From Gelidibacter maritimus (GTDB taxonomy: Bacteria; Bacteroidota; Bacteroidia; Flavobacteriales; Flavobacteriaceae): a stretch of DNA of 64,000 nucleotides. How positions within the stretch are numbered: position 1 is the first letter of the stretch; every line of letters starts with the position of its first letter. The stretch is from positions 336,656 through 400,655 of the forward strand of contig NZ_JACGLT010000004.1 in NCBI RefSeq assembly GCF_014062315.1, in the 5' to 3' direction. Under the pieces are notes generated by a model, which did not search any database, was not told the DNA's origin, and saw only the letters and a program-made list of their open reading frames with translations. Positions 42,574-51,193 of this stretch are shown in pieces. The translations under genes and the position numbers were made by a program.

Positions 42574-43505
42574 CCTGATTTTATTTCTCTAATCCCTTCT
42601 GTATTAATCTTCGAAACATAAGTTTCAAACGCAATTTCCGTTTTAGAATACACCTCCCGCATCGCTTTCTCCACATTTTCCGCATTTTCTATTCCTTTTG
42701 AAAGCGCAAAAATTGCAGGGCCAGCTCCAGAAATGCTTGCTCCTAAAGCACCATGTTCCAATGCCGCCAACTTGACCTCTGCAAAATGCGGAATTAATTG
42801 ACTTCTATGTGGCTCTACAATAACATCCTGCAGACTTCTTTTTAACAACTCATAATCACTGGTATGTAATGCATGAACAAAACTTCCCAGGTTTGCCCAT
42901 TGGGTAATAGCATCTTTTAGAGGAAACGACTTGGGTAAAATAGCTCTGGCATCGGAGGTTTTGATTTCTATTTGCGGATGGATAATCGTCGCATAAACAT
43001 CTTTTGGAGTTGGTAATTGTAAAATCTCCAAAGGCGATATACTCTTAACTAAAGTAAATCCACCAAAAATTCCAGGCGCTAAATTATCAGCATGTTCACT
43101 ACCACTTGCTAAAGATTCACCTTTCATGGCAAAATCGGTAACCTGTGTCTTAGTATATGGTCTTCCTAAAAGTTCGTTGATGGCAAAAACACTACCTGAA
43201 GCACTGGCGCTACTACTCCCAATACCGCTACCTGGTTTAATGTTTTTATAGATTTCAATTTCGAATCCGAAATCGGGCTTTGCGTCGGCAATCATCGCCA
43301 ACGCCGAAACGCCTGCAACATTTTTTGTGGCGTCAAGAGGTAAATCATATCCTTCGATTTTGGTGATATAAATCCCTTTTCTTTCTGTCTTACGGATAAT
43401 CATCTCATCACCGATCGTATCCAAGCAAAATCCGAGGACGTCATATCCACAGGACACATTGGCCACCGTTGCTGGTGAGAATATTTTGATTTCGTCTTTA
43501 TTCAC
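42567..43505 (-). CDS. thrB: homoserine kinase
   Basis: GHMP kinase that phosphorylates homoserine. 312 residues. 'SPATVANVSCGYDVLGFCLD' at 10-29, the ATP loop 'PGSGIGSSSASASGSVFAIN' near 91-110, and C-terminal 'GALGASISGAGPAIFAL'. Second gene of the thr operon, 163 bases after thrA. Its last codons (GGCGGATGA) belong to heptamer array B, so the repeat may have reshaped the C terminus (KSGG). Confidence 0.96.
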   Translation of the reverse strand: MNKDEIKIFSPATVANVSCGYDVLGFCLDTIGDEMIIRKTERKGIYITKIEGYDLPLDATKNVAGVSALAMIADAKPDFGFEIEIYKNIKPGSGIGSSSASASGSVFAINELLGRPYTKTQVTDFAMKGESLASGSEHADNLAPGIFGGFTLVKSISPLEILQLPTPKDVYATIIHPQIEIKTSDARAILPKSFPLKDAITQWANLGSFVHALHTSDYELLKRSLQDVIVEPHRSQLIPHFAEVKLAALEHGALGASISGAGPAIFALSKGIENAENVEKAMREVYSKTEIAFETYVSKINTEGIREIKSGG

Positions 43506-43528
43506 AAATTTTTATGTTTTACCACGTC

Positions 43529-43542
43529 CCAATAGCTATTGG
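43529..43542. repeat. short perfect palindrome between thrA and thrB
   Basis: CCAATAGCTATTGG, a 14-bp perfect palindrome preceded by GTC, similar in design to TCCCGatagttagCGGGA near 23717. Confidence 0.6.
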
Positions 43543-43632
43543 AATCACAATTATTTTTCATTTCGTTTATTCCCACCAGTGGGTTTTGGAGCCCCATATT
43601 CTTGATTAAAGCATTTGCGGTTGCGGGGCGCT

Positions 43633-43667
43633 CTTAATACTTAATTCTTTGTACTTAATACTAATAT
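43633..43667 (+). repeat. heptamer array C between thrA and thrB
   Basis: Five exact 7-base steps: CTTAATA, CTTAATT, CTTTGTA, CTTAATA, CTAATAT, continuing weakly to 43675. It ends at the thrA stop codon. Confidence 0.7.
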
Positions 43668-43668
43668 T

Positions 43669-46113
43669 CTAATTCCCAATTCGAATGATATCCGCAAACA
43701 ATCCCGATGCAGTCACATCAGCACCAGCACCGGCGCCTTTAATAATTAGTGGCTGCTCCGGATAACGTTGTGTGAAAAACATGACGATATTATCTTTTCC
43801 TTTTAAGTTATAGAACGGATGATCCTTAGGAATTTCCTTTAAACCAACTTTAGCCTTTTCACCATCAAATTCTGCCACATATTTCAATTGACAATCGTTC
43901 TTTTTGGCAGAAGCATATAACTTCTGAAAATGTGCTTCATCAGCTATTAAAGTCTTATAAAAATCGTCAACAGAATCGCTCTTTAAATTGTTTTCCGTTA
44001 AAAAGGAATCATTTTCAATGTCTTCCAAGTTCATTTTTGTACCACTTTCACGGGCCAAAATCAATATTTTACGGGCCACATCCACACCGCTCAAATCGAT
44101 ACGCGGATCAGGTTCTGTATAACCTTCCTTTTGGGCCTGCTTTACGACATCATGAAAACTGCCGCTATCATCAAAATTATTGAATACAAAGTTTAAACTC
44201 CCCGAGAGCACGGCTTGGATGGAGGTTATTTTATCACCAGAAGCAATGAGGTGGTTCAGGGTGTCAATAATTGGCAATCCAGCACCAACATTGGTTTCAA
44301 ATAGAAACGGTGCATTGTACTTTACGGAAAGTCTTTTGAGGTTGCTATAGTTTTCGAAAGTACTTGAACAGGCAATTTTGTTGCAGGCCACCACGGCAAT
44401 ACTTTCTCTAAGATAATCTGCATAGATTTTTGAAACCTCTTCGTTGGCTGTGACATCCACAAAAATGCTGTTGCGTAAATTTAAGGTTTTTACACGCTCC
44501 AAAAACCCTTCCAATGTCGCCTTTTCTCCGGATGCCAATTGCTCTTTCCAAGATTTTAGGGAAAGTCCGGATTCATCAAAAATCATCGTACGAGAGTTGG
44601 ACAATCCAATGACTCTCATATTGATTTTTAAGTGTTCCTTTACATATTTTTTTTGTTGATGAATTTGCTCTACAAGGCGTTCACCTACGTTTCCAACTCC
44701 TGTAATATAAACATTCAACTGTTTGGTCTGGTCTTCAAAAAAGCGCTCGTGAAGGGTGTTTAATGCTTTTTTTACATCCTTTTCAGCAATGACCGCCGAA
44801 ATGTTCTTTTCTGACGCTCCTTGGGCAATGGCTCTTATATTGATATTGTTTTTTCCCAAGGCGCTAAACATTCTGCCGCTTATACCTTGGTGGTTTTTCA
44901 TGTTATCTCCAACCAAGGCAACAATTGATAATTCTTTCTCTATTAAAATTGGATCTATTTTCAGCAATGAAATTTCATTTTCGAAGGTTAAATTAATACT
45001 TTCCGCCGCAAGGGCCGCGTCATTTTCATCAATTCCAAAACAAATAGAATGCTCAGAAGAAGCTTGTGTTATGAAGATGACGTTAATTTTTTCCTGAGCC
45101 AAGGTTTCAAAAAGCCGCTTTGAAAACCCGGGGATCCCAATCATGCCATTACCTTGCAGAGTCAGTAAGGCAATATTGCTAATATTACTGATGCCTTTGG
45201 CAGCTTTAGAGAAACCATTACTCTTATCACTAGTGATGACCGTACCGTGGGCATTTGGATCTGTTGTATTTTTAATGTGAATAGGGATATCCAGAACAAG
45301 AACCGGCTGAAGCGAAGGCGGATAGAGTACTTTGGCGCCAAAATGCGATAACTCCATGGCTTCTTGATAAGACAGGCGCTCAATGGGGTAAGCTTGTTTG
45401 ACCAGTTTAGGGTTGGCGGTATACATGCCATTCACGTCGGTCCAAATCTCTAAACGATTGACTTTTAGTGCTGCTGCAATAATAGCTGCTGTAAAATCAG
45501 AGCCACCACGACCTAAAGTAGTAATTTCTCCAGAATCGGATTTTGAAATGAAGCCAGGAAGGATCGTGATTTTTTGATTGGCATTTTTAAAATACTCACG
45601 AATATTCATATTGGTAATTCCGTAATTAACTTCTGCTTTCGTGAATTTTGAGTTGGTCACAATTAAATCCTGGCTATTTTTCCTAACGGCATTTAAGCCT
45701 TGACTTTTCATTGTTTCTGCAACAATGTAAGAGGAAAGTAGTTCGCCAAAACTCACCAGCTTATCGGAGGTTTTAGGTGAAAGTTCATTGATTAAATAAA
45801 TGCCATCAAGTAAGCTTTTTAAACTTGCCAATTTGCTTTCAACATACTCTTTTACGGCTTCGCTTTGATTGGGAATAAGCTCTGATAAAAGATTAAGATG
45901 AATCTCTTTAATGGTTTTAAATTCAGATAGATAGTGTTCGTTTTTATGTTGCGCAAATTCACCTGCTTTCAATAACTTATCGGTGATGCCACCTACTGCA
46001 GAAACCACGCAAATAACGGGCTCCTCTTGTGAATAATTATTGAGAATAGCGATGACTCTTTTAATATTTTCCGTGGAACCGACTGAGGTTCCACCAAATT
46101 TCAATACGTTCAT
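43669..46113 (-). CDS. thrA: bifunctional aspartate kinase / homoserine dehydrogenase
   Basis: 814 residues. N-terminal aspartokinase (1 to about 290: 'VLKFGGTSVGS', 'TTLGRGGSDFTAAIIA'), two ACT regulatory repeats (about 310-455), then homoserine dehydrogenase (about 465-814: 'VYITGVGNVGERLVEQI', 'KEGYTEPDPRIDLSGVDVARKILILARE', 'GAGAGADVTASGLFADI'). The ACT pair is the usual site of threonine feedback inhibition. First gene of the operon, with a roughly 180-nt leader containing a Thr/Ile-rich mini frame and a promoter box at 46299. Confidence 0.97.
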   Translation of the reverse strand: MNVLKFGGTSVGSTENIKRVIAILNNYSQEEPVICVVSAVGGITDKLLKAGEFAQHKNEHYLSEFKTIKEIHLNLLSELIPNQSEAVKEYVESKLASLKSLLDGIYLINELSPKTSDKLVSFGELLSSYIVAETMKSQGLNAVRKNSQDLIVTNSKFTKAEVNYGITNMNIREYFKNANQKITILPGFISKSDSGEITTLGRGGSDFTAAIIAAALKVNRLEIWTDVNGMYTANPKLVKQAYPIERLSYQEAMELSHFGAKVLYPPSLQPVLVLDIPIHIKNTTDPNAHGTVITSDKSNGFSKAAKGISNISNIALLTLQGNGMIGIPGFSKRLFETLAQEKINVIFITQASSEHSICFGIDENDAALAAESINLTFENEISLLKIDPILIEKELSIVALVGDNMKNHQGISGRMFSALGKNNINIRAIAQGASEKNISAVIAEKDVKKALNTLHERFFEDQTKQLNVYITGVGNVGERLVEQIHQQKKYVKEHLKINMRVIGLSNSRTMIFDESGLSLKSWKEQLASGEKATLEGFLERVKTLNLRNSIFVDVTANEEVSKIYADYLRESIAVVACNKIACSSTFENYSNLKRLSVKYNAPFLFETNVGAGLPIIDTLNHLIASGDKITSIQAVLSGSLNFVFNNFDDSGSFHDVVKQAQKEGYTEPDPRIDLSGVDVARKILILARESGTKMNLEDIENDSFLTENNLKSDSVDDFYKTLIADEAHFQKLYASAKKNDCQLKYVAEFDGEKAKVGLKEIPKDHPFYNLKGKDNIVMFFTQRYPEQPLIIKGAGAGADVTASGLFADIIRIGN

Positions 46114-46187
46114 AATTAAAAATATGATGGATTAGAAGTAATACTAGAAAAAAACAGGAATAAATAGGACGAGATAAAATATAACAA

Positions 46188-46247
46188 TTAACCCCTAAGG
46201 GTAATAATGTTAAAAGTAATGTTGCCTTCAGAAGAGTTAAAGGTCAT
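46188..46247 (-). CDS. candidate thr operon leader peptide
   Basis: A 19-codon frame, MTFNSSEGNITFNIITLRG, in the thrA leader, 75 bases before thrA. It has Thr and Ile clustered at residues 10-16 (I T F N I I T), the two amino acids that control thr operons in enterobacteria. A small hairpin (ACCC..GGGT) overlaps its last codons, and a T7 run lies about 40 bases downstream. No strong terminator stem is evident by eye, so attenuation is only a hypothesis. Confidence 0.4.
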   Translation of the reverse strand: MTFNSSEGNITFNIITLRG

Positions 46248-46298
46248 GAAAACATCTTTTATGTGTTGTAAAGTTTGCATATCTTGGTCTATACCTGT

Positions 46299-46306
46299 CA
46301 AAAGTA
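46299..46306 (-). promoter_or_regulatory. -7 promoter box of thr operon
   Basis: Minus-strand TACTTTTG matches TAnnTTTG, predicting a transcription start near 46293 and a leader of about 180 nt. A similar plus-strand box (TTACTTTG, 46313-46320) may serve nnr, so the two promoters nearly overlap. Confidence 0.6.
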
Positions 46307-46394
46307 TTATTTTTACTTTGATAAAAAAATTTACAGCCCTTTTTTAGGGATAATTATTAAAGAATTAGGCATATCATAATAAAAGACTGCTAAA

Positions 46395-47948
46395 ATGAAG
46401 ATATTCTCAAAAGAACAAATCTATAAAGGCGATCAATTAACTGCAGAAAAGCAAAATATCAGTTCCACCGAATTGATGGAACGTGCTGGGACGCAAATTT
46501 TTAATTGGATCCATCAGCGAATGCAAGGAGCTCAAGTACCCATCCACGTATTTTGTGGCATTGGCAATAATGGTGGCGATGGTTTGGTCTTAGCGAGACA
46601 ATTGGTCAACTATGGTTATAATGTGCATATTTATGTAGTGAATTGCAGCGAAAAGCGGACTAAGGATTTTTTAATCAATTATGATCGTATCAAAGAAACT
46701 ACAAAAAAATGGCCAATAATGCTGAATTGTGAAGCAGACTTTCCTGAAATTGGCCCCGATGATATAATAGTAGATGCCGTTTTTGGGATAGGATTAAATA
46801 GACCTCCAAACGAATGGGTAAAACGTCTGTTCCAGCATTTTAGAGCGTCAAAAGCCTTTACTTTAGCCATTGATCTGCCTTCTGGACTGTATGCAGATAA
46901 GGTTCCTAAAGATGAAAATGGAGTCGTTTGGGCTGATTATACCTTGAGTTTTCAATCGCCTAAATTGGTGTTCTTTCTTCCCGATACTTCAAAATATACT
47001 CGTCAATGGGAAGTTCTTGATATAGGAATCGACCTTGAGTTTCTACAACAAACCGAAACTGAAGTGGAATTGATTGGGAAGAATGAAATGTTGACCATCT
47101 ATAAGCCCAGAGAAAAATTTTCGCACAAAGGGACTTACGGGCATGCATTGCTCATTGGCGGTAGTCACGGCAAAATGGGGGCCATGATACTTTCAGCAAG
47201 AGGTACGATGGCCTCGGGTGCGGGATTGGTCACCACATTTATTCCTAAGTGTGGTTATATTCCGATGCAATCCGTTGTTCCGGAAGCCATGGTCCTTACC
47301 GATGCTGATGATGAGAAGCTTACCAGCATTACATTTGATATTGAACCAACCGCTGTAGGTATGGGTATGGGCATGGGGTTGGACCAAAAAACACAACACG
47401 CATTTCAGAAGTTTCTTAAATCAAATGAAGTCCCTTTAGTAATTGATGCCGACGGGATCAATCTGCTGGCCAAACATAAAGACGATTTTAAATTGATAAA
47501 ACCTCAAACCGTTTTAACACCGCACCCCAAAGAACTAGAACGTTTATTGGGCTCCTGGAAAGATGATTTTGATAAGTTGAAAAAAGCAAAAGCTTTTTCA
47601 AAGAAATACAAATGTATTCTCGTTGTTAAAGATGCCCATACCATTACGGTGTTTGAAGATAAATTGTACATCAATTCCACAGGTAACCCAGGTTTGGCTA
47701 CTGGTGGCACTGGAGATGTTTTGACGGGTATTATTACAGGCCTTATTGCTCAAGGTTATGAGCCTTTAACGGCCAGTTTGTTCGCGGTGTACCTACATGG
47801 GAAGTCAGCAGATATTGCTGTGGAGGATTATGGATACCAGAGCTTGACCGCTAGCCATGTCATAGATTATTTGGGGCAGGCCTATCTAGATCTGTTTGCC
47901 AAGCCACAAGTCCAGCAAAAGCAAGAGGAAAAGTCAGGGAATTCTTGA
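46395..47948 (+). CDS. nnr: bifunctional NAD(P)H-hydrate epimerase / dehydratase
   Basis: Repairs hydrated NADH and NADPH. 517 residues: N-terminal YjeF epimerase domain (1 to about 215, 'FCGIGNNGGDGLVLARQL', 'DAVFGIGLNRPP', 'AIDLPSGLYAD') and C-terminal ADP-dependent dehydratase of ribokinase fold (about 230-500, 'GHALLIGGSHGKMGAMILS', 'VIDADGINLL', 'LTPHPKELERLLG' and 'GNPGLATGGTGDVLTG' with catalytic Asp). Fusion of the two is normal. Divergent from the thr operon; a strong terminator follows at 47952. Confidence 0.96.
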   Translation: MKIFSKEQIYKGDQLTAEKQNISSTELMERAGTQIFNWIHQRMQGAQVPIHVFCGIGNNGGDGLVLARQLVNYGYNVHIYVVNCSEKRTKDFLINYDRIKETTKKWPIMLNCEADFPEIGPDDIIVDAVFGIGLNRPPNEWVKRLFQHFRASKAFTLAIDLPSGLYADKVPKDENGVVWADYTLSFQSPKLVFFLPDTSKYTRQWEVLDIGIDLEFLQQTETEVELIGKNEMLTIYKPREKFSHKGTYGHALLIGGSHGKMGAMILSARGTMASGAGLVTTFIPKCGYIPMQSVVPEAMVLTDADDEKLTSITFDIEPTAVGMGMGMGLDQKTQHAFQKFLKSNEVPLVIDADGINLLAKHKDDFKLIKPQTVLTPHPKELERLLGSWKDDFDKLKKAKAFSKKYKCILVVKDAHTITVFEDKLYINSTGNPGLATGGTGDVLTGIITGLIAQGYEPLTASLFAVYLHGKSADIAVEDYGYQSLTASHVIDYLGQAYLDLFAKPQVQQKQEEKSGNS

Positions 47949-47951
47949 CAT

Positions 47952-47992
47952 AAAAAAACCGCACTTAAATCGAATGTATAAGTGCGGTTTTA
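47952..47992. terminator. bidirectional terminator between nnr and TlpA-like gene
   Basis: AAAACCGCACTTA (47955-47967) pairs perfectly with TAAGTGCGGTTTT (47979-47991). Confidence 0.92.
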
Positions 47993-48013
47993 ATAAGTGT
48001 TTTGACTTTCTGA

Positions 48014-49051
48014 TTAGATATTTAAACTGTCAAATAACTCTATAAGTTTCTTGCTTGATGGTCGTGGAGCATTAGCATCTACAACATTTCCATTTGGATC
48101 AATTAAGATAAAACGTGGAATACCGTTGATTTTATAGTCTCGAACAAAATCTGATTGCCAATTTTTATCAGAAAAAAGTTGTAGACCTATCAAATTTTCC
48201 TCTTCAACCATGGTTCTCCATTTGTTTTTTGCAACTTCTAAATCGCCACCACCACTCCTCATGGCATCATCAATGGAGATGCTCACAAATTGAATGTTTT
48301 TATCAGCATATTTAGCATCAAGTTCTTTTAACGAAGGAATTTCAGCAATACAAGGACCGCACCATGTAGCCCAAACATCAACATAAACATACTTGCCCTT
48401 TAAATCTTCTAAGGATGTTGTTCCGCCTTTATGATTCTCATAATTTTCAAAGGTCGGCGATGGGGATCCAGCTGGAAATTGCTCTCTAATGGCAATAGAC
48501 TCAGCAAAATAATTCTGGTACATATTCAGCATTGGCTCTAAGTTAGCTTTAGCCATATTAGTGAGCGTACTGTCAATGTTTTTATCGTGATTATAAAATG
48601 TAGTCAATTCTTTTCTGATGCTTTCCATTTCTGTTTTAAGACCTTCAGAGCTCAAACTACTTAACCTATCCTGATCCAATAATTTTTTCTCTAACTGCAT
48701 TTGTTGAGTCAGATAATTATTATGTTCAGATCCAGATCCTGAAAACTTGACGGTTTCCTCTAAATCGTCCATGTCTGCGGTCATTTCGATATCAAATCCA
48801 TTTTTTAAGAAAATTGGAGCGGCAACATCACCATTAAAAAAACCAAAAACTTCTGGTTGACCGATTTTAAGCGTGTCGGAGAACGTGCCATCTGAGTTTA
48901 ACTGGATGGTTTTTGTTACCATTCTGCTTCTCAATAAAAGAGAGTCGCTCTTTTTATTGGTAATTTTCCCCGATAACGTAACATAATCTTTAGGTTCTTC
49001 CTTACATGATACAATTGCTATTACACATAAGAAAACAAGTAATTTCTTCAT
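48014..49051 (-). CDS. TlpA-like thioredoxin-fold lipoprotein
   Basis: 345 residues. Lipoprotein signal with Cys16 (IVSC); a DUF4369-like N-terminal beta domain (about 20-110), a helical linker (about 110-195) and a C-terminal AhpC/TlpA thioredoxin domain with the redox motif W230-C231-G-P-C234 and cis-Pro region 'INGIPRFILIDPNG'. Family members are periplasmic thiol-disulfide reductases; in Bacteroidota they occur in many copies with unknown partners. Minus-strand single gene with its own TAnnTTTG box. Confidence 0.93.
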   Translation of the reverse strand: MKKLLVFLCVIAIVSCKEEPKDYVTLSGKITNKKSDSLLLRSRMVTKTIQLNSDGTFSDTLKIGQPEVFGFFNGDVAAPIFLKNGFDIEMTADMDDLEETVKFSGSGSEHNNYLTQQMQLEKKLLDQDRLSSLSSEGLKTEMESIRKELTTFYNHDKNIDSTLTNMAKANLEPMLNMYQNYFAESIAIREQFPAGSPSPTFENYENHKGGTTSLEDLKGKYVYVDVWATWCGPCIAEIPSLKELDAKYADKNIQFVSISIDDAMRSGGGDLEVAKNKWRTMVEEENLIGLQLFSDKNWQSDFVRDYKINGIPRFILIDPNGNVVDANAPRPSSKKLIELFDSLNI

Positions 49052-49078
49052 TTTTATAATTTAATTTTTATAATTTTT

Positions 49079-49086
49079 CAAAAGTA
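49079..49086 (-). promoter_or_regulatory. -7 promoter box of TlpA-like gene
   Basis: Minus-strand TACTTTTG matches TAnnTTTG, 28 bases before the ATG. Confidence 0.6.
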
Positions 49087-49183
49087 ATAGTTTGTGGACA
49101 CTTTGTACATATTTTTATTAATTATTAACATTTTTTGCAAAATGCAATGGTTATGTTGATTTTTGAACACCGAAATACTACGC

Positions 49184-50695
49184 ATGATTTTAACACACAC
49201 CATATCGTCAAGAACTTTAGACTTAGCGACCATACATGATATACTTTTCTACGATAAGAAATTAGAGTTATCAGAAGAAGTCGTTTCTAAAATAAAGGCC
49301 TGCAGAAACTACCTGGATGAAAGGATGGTAGGCCAAGAAGAACCCATTTATGGCATTAATACCGGCTTTGGCTCTTTGTACAATGTGAAAATCTCTAAGG
49401 ATAGACTCACCCAGCTGCAAGAAAACTTAGTGATGTCTCATGCTTGTGGTATCGGCGACCAAGTGCCAAAGACTATTGTGAAATTGATGTTGTTATTAAA
49501 AATTCAATCGCTGAGCTATGGTCATAGTGGCATTCAATTGGATACGGTATTGCGATTGATAGACTTTTACAATCATGATGTTCTGCCAGTCATTTATACC
49601 TTAGGTTCGTTAGGAGCGTCTGGTGATTTGGCACCATTGGCACATTTGGCGTTACCCTTAATTGGTAAAGGTGATGTATTTTTTAACGGAGAAACGTTTG
49701 CGGCGCAGGAGGTTTTGGACCGTTTCAACTGGAAACCAATCTCGCTTCTATCTAAAGAAGGACTTGCGCTTTTAAACGGTACCCAATTTATGAGTGCTTA
49801 TGGGGTACACTTGTTACTGAAGTCTTATAAATTATCTTATTTGGCCGATCTTATCGGAAGTATTTCTTTGGACGCATTTGATGGACGAATTGAGCCTTTT
49901 AATGAACTGGTCCATATGGTTAGGCCACATAATGGTCAATTGATAACCGCAAAACGTTTTCGCGAGTTTTTAGAAGACAGCCAGCTTATCTCACAACAGA
50001 AACAACATGTTCAAGACCCTTATTCTTTCAGATGTATTCCACAAGTTCATGGAGCTACCAAAGACACCTTGGAATTTGTGCGTCATACCATAAAAACTGA
50101 AATCAATGCTGTTACAGACAATCCAAATATATTCATCGAAGAAAATGAAATCATTTCAGGAGGTAATTTTCATGGTCAACCATTGGCCTTAGCCTTGGAT
50201 TATTTGAAAATTGCCATGGCCGAATTGGGGAATATATCAGAACGACGAACATACCAGTTGATTTCTGGTCAAAGAGGTCTTCCAACATTTTTGGTAGATA
50301 ATCCAGGGCTCAATTCCGGATTTATGATTCCGCAATATACGGCCGCAAGCATAGTAAGTGCCAATAAACAGTTGGCAACGCCAGCAAGTGTAGATTCTAT
50401 TGTTTCATCCAACGGTCAAGAAGATCATGTCAGTATGGGGGCAAATGCGGCCACGCAAGCCCATACGCTAATATATAATGTAGAACGAATTTTAGCCATC
50501 GAATTATTGAACGCAGCTCAGGCGATTTCTTTTAGAAAACCAAAGAAGTCATCTCCTTTAATTGAGGCGTTTTTGAAGAGTTATCAGGATGAAATAAAAT
50601 TTGTTACTCAAGATGAAATTTTTCATGATCTAATGAAAAAGTCTGTTCAATTTATTGATGATTTCTCTATTGACAACGATTTGATGTTTAATTGA
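49184..50695 (+). CDS. hutH: histidine ammonia-lyase family enzyme
   Basis: The ATG at 49184 gives 503 residues; the upstream in-frame TTG at 49163 would add seven. MIO-cofactor lyase: the self-cyclising A145-S146-G147 in 'GSLGASGDLAPLAH', catalytic Tyr56 in 'PIYGINTGFG', and substrate-pocket residues S85-H86 in 'NLVMSHACG', the pair expected for histidine rather than tyrosine or phenylalanine. Would convert histidine to urocanate. No hutU, hutI or hutG is adjacent, so histidine breakdown depends on genes elsewhere, or the real substrate differs. Confidence 0.88.
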   Translation: MILTHTISSRTLDLATIHDILFYDKKLELSEEVVSKIKACRNYLDERMVGQEEPIYGINTGFGSLYNVKISKDRLTQLQENLVMSHACGIGDQVPKTIVKLMLLLKIQSLSYGHSGIQLDTVLRLIDFYNHDVLPVIYTLGSLGASGDLAPLAHLALPLIGKGDVFFNGETFAAQEVLDRFNWKPISLLSKEGLALLNGTQFMSAYGVHLLLKSYKLSYLADLIGSISLDAFDGRIEPFNELVHMVRPHNGQLITAKRFREFLEDSQLISQQKQHVQDPYSFRCIPQVHGATKDTLEFVRHTIKTEINAVTDNPNIFIEENEIISGGNFHGQPLALALDYLKIAMAELGNISERRTYQLISGQRGLPTFLVDNPGLNSGFMIPQYTAASIVSANKQLATPASVDSIVSSNGQEDHVSMGANAATQAHTLIYNVERILAIELLNAAQAISFRKPKKSSPLIEAFLKSYQDEIKFVTQDEIFHDLMKKSVQFIDDFSIDNDLMFN

Positions 50696-50739
50696 TCCAA
50701 ATAGCTGGCGTGCTTGTATTAATGATTAATACATTATCA

Positions 50740-51108
50740 TTAGTCGTATAGAATGGAGTCTTTCCAAGAAACGGCCTTAATGAGGTCATCGAATATTTCA
50801 AGTGGTTTATCAAGAAATAATTTTTCAACTTGGGCATTCGATTTTGCCTTGTAATCTTTTGAAACTACGGCAAATCCTTTAAGATTTTTAATTTTTGACG
50901 TTTCAAGATACGTTGCAGGATCTACGGCGTAGGAGTTTAACCGATGCGATATATAAACAAAATTTGTATTGCGAAAATAAGTCTCCACTACATTGATTAG
51001 TTCTTTATTGTGTTTTGGAGTGATCGTAATGCCCTCATCAATGATTACAATAACGTAATCATCAAAAATGTGCATCTCACAAAAATCAAATTTTAGTAAA
51101 TCTGTCAT
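50740..51108 (-). CDS. unknown protein, paralogue of the product at 6438
   Basis: 122 residues, cytosolic, no named domain recognised. 'FVYISHRLNSYAVDP' near residue 50 and 'AVSWKDSILYD' at the end match the protein encoded at 6438-6857. The pattern 'YVIVIIDEGITITPKHNKELINVVETYF' (strand, Asp/Glu-Gly turn, helix) fits a SpoIIAA/STAS-like fold, as inference. Encoded downstream of clpC on the same strand as clpC, with a terminator between, so it is a separate transcript. Confidence 0.82.
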   Translation of the reverse strand: MTDLLKFDFCEMHIFDDYVIVIIDEGITITPKHNKELINVVETYFRNTNFVYISHRLNSYAVDPATYLETSKIKNLKGFAVVSKDYKAKSNAQVEKLFLDKPLEIFDDLIKAVSWKDSILYD

Positions 51109-51142
51109 AACTAAAGATACTCAATAACTAATTTAAATCAAA

Positions 51143-51174
51143 AAAAAGCATCTGTTAAATTACAGATGCTTTTC
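51143..51174. terminator. terminator of clpC
   Basis: AAAAGCATCTGT-TAAATT-ACAGATGCTTTT, a 12-bp perfect stem just after the clpC stop on the minus strand. Confidence 0.92.
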
Positions 51175-51193
51175 AATTGGTTTGATAAAATGT

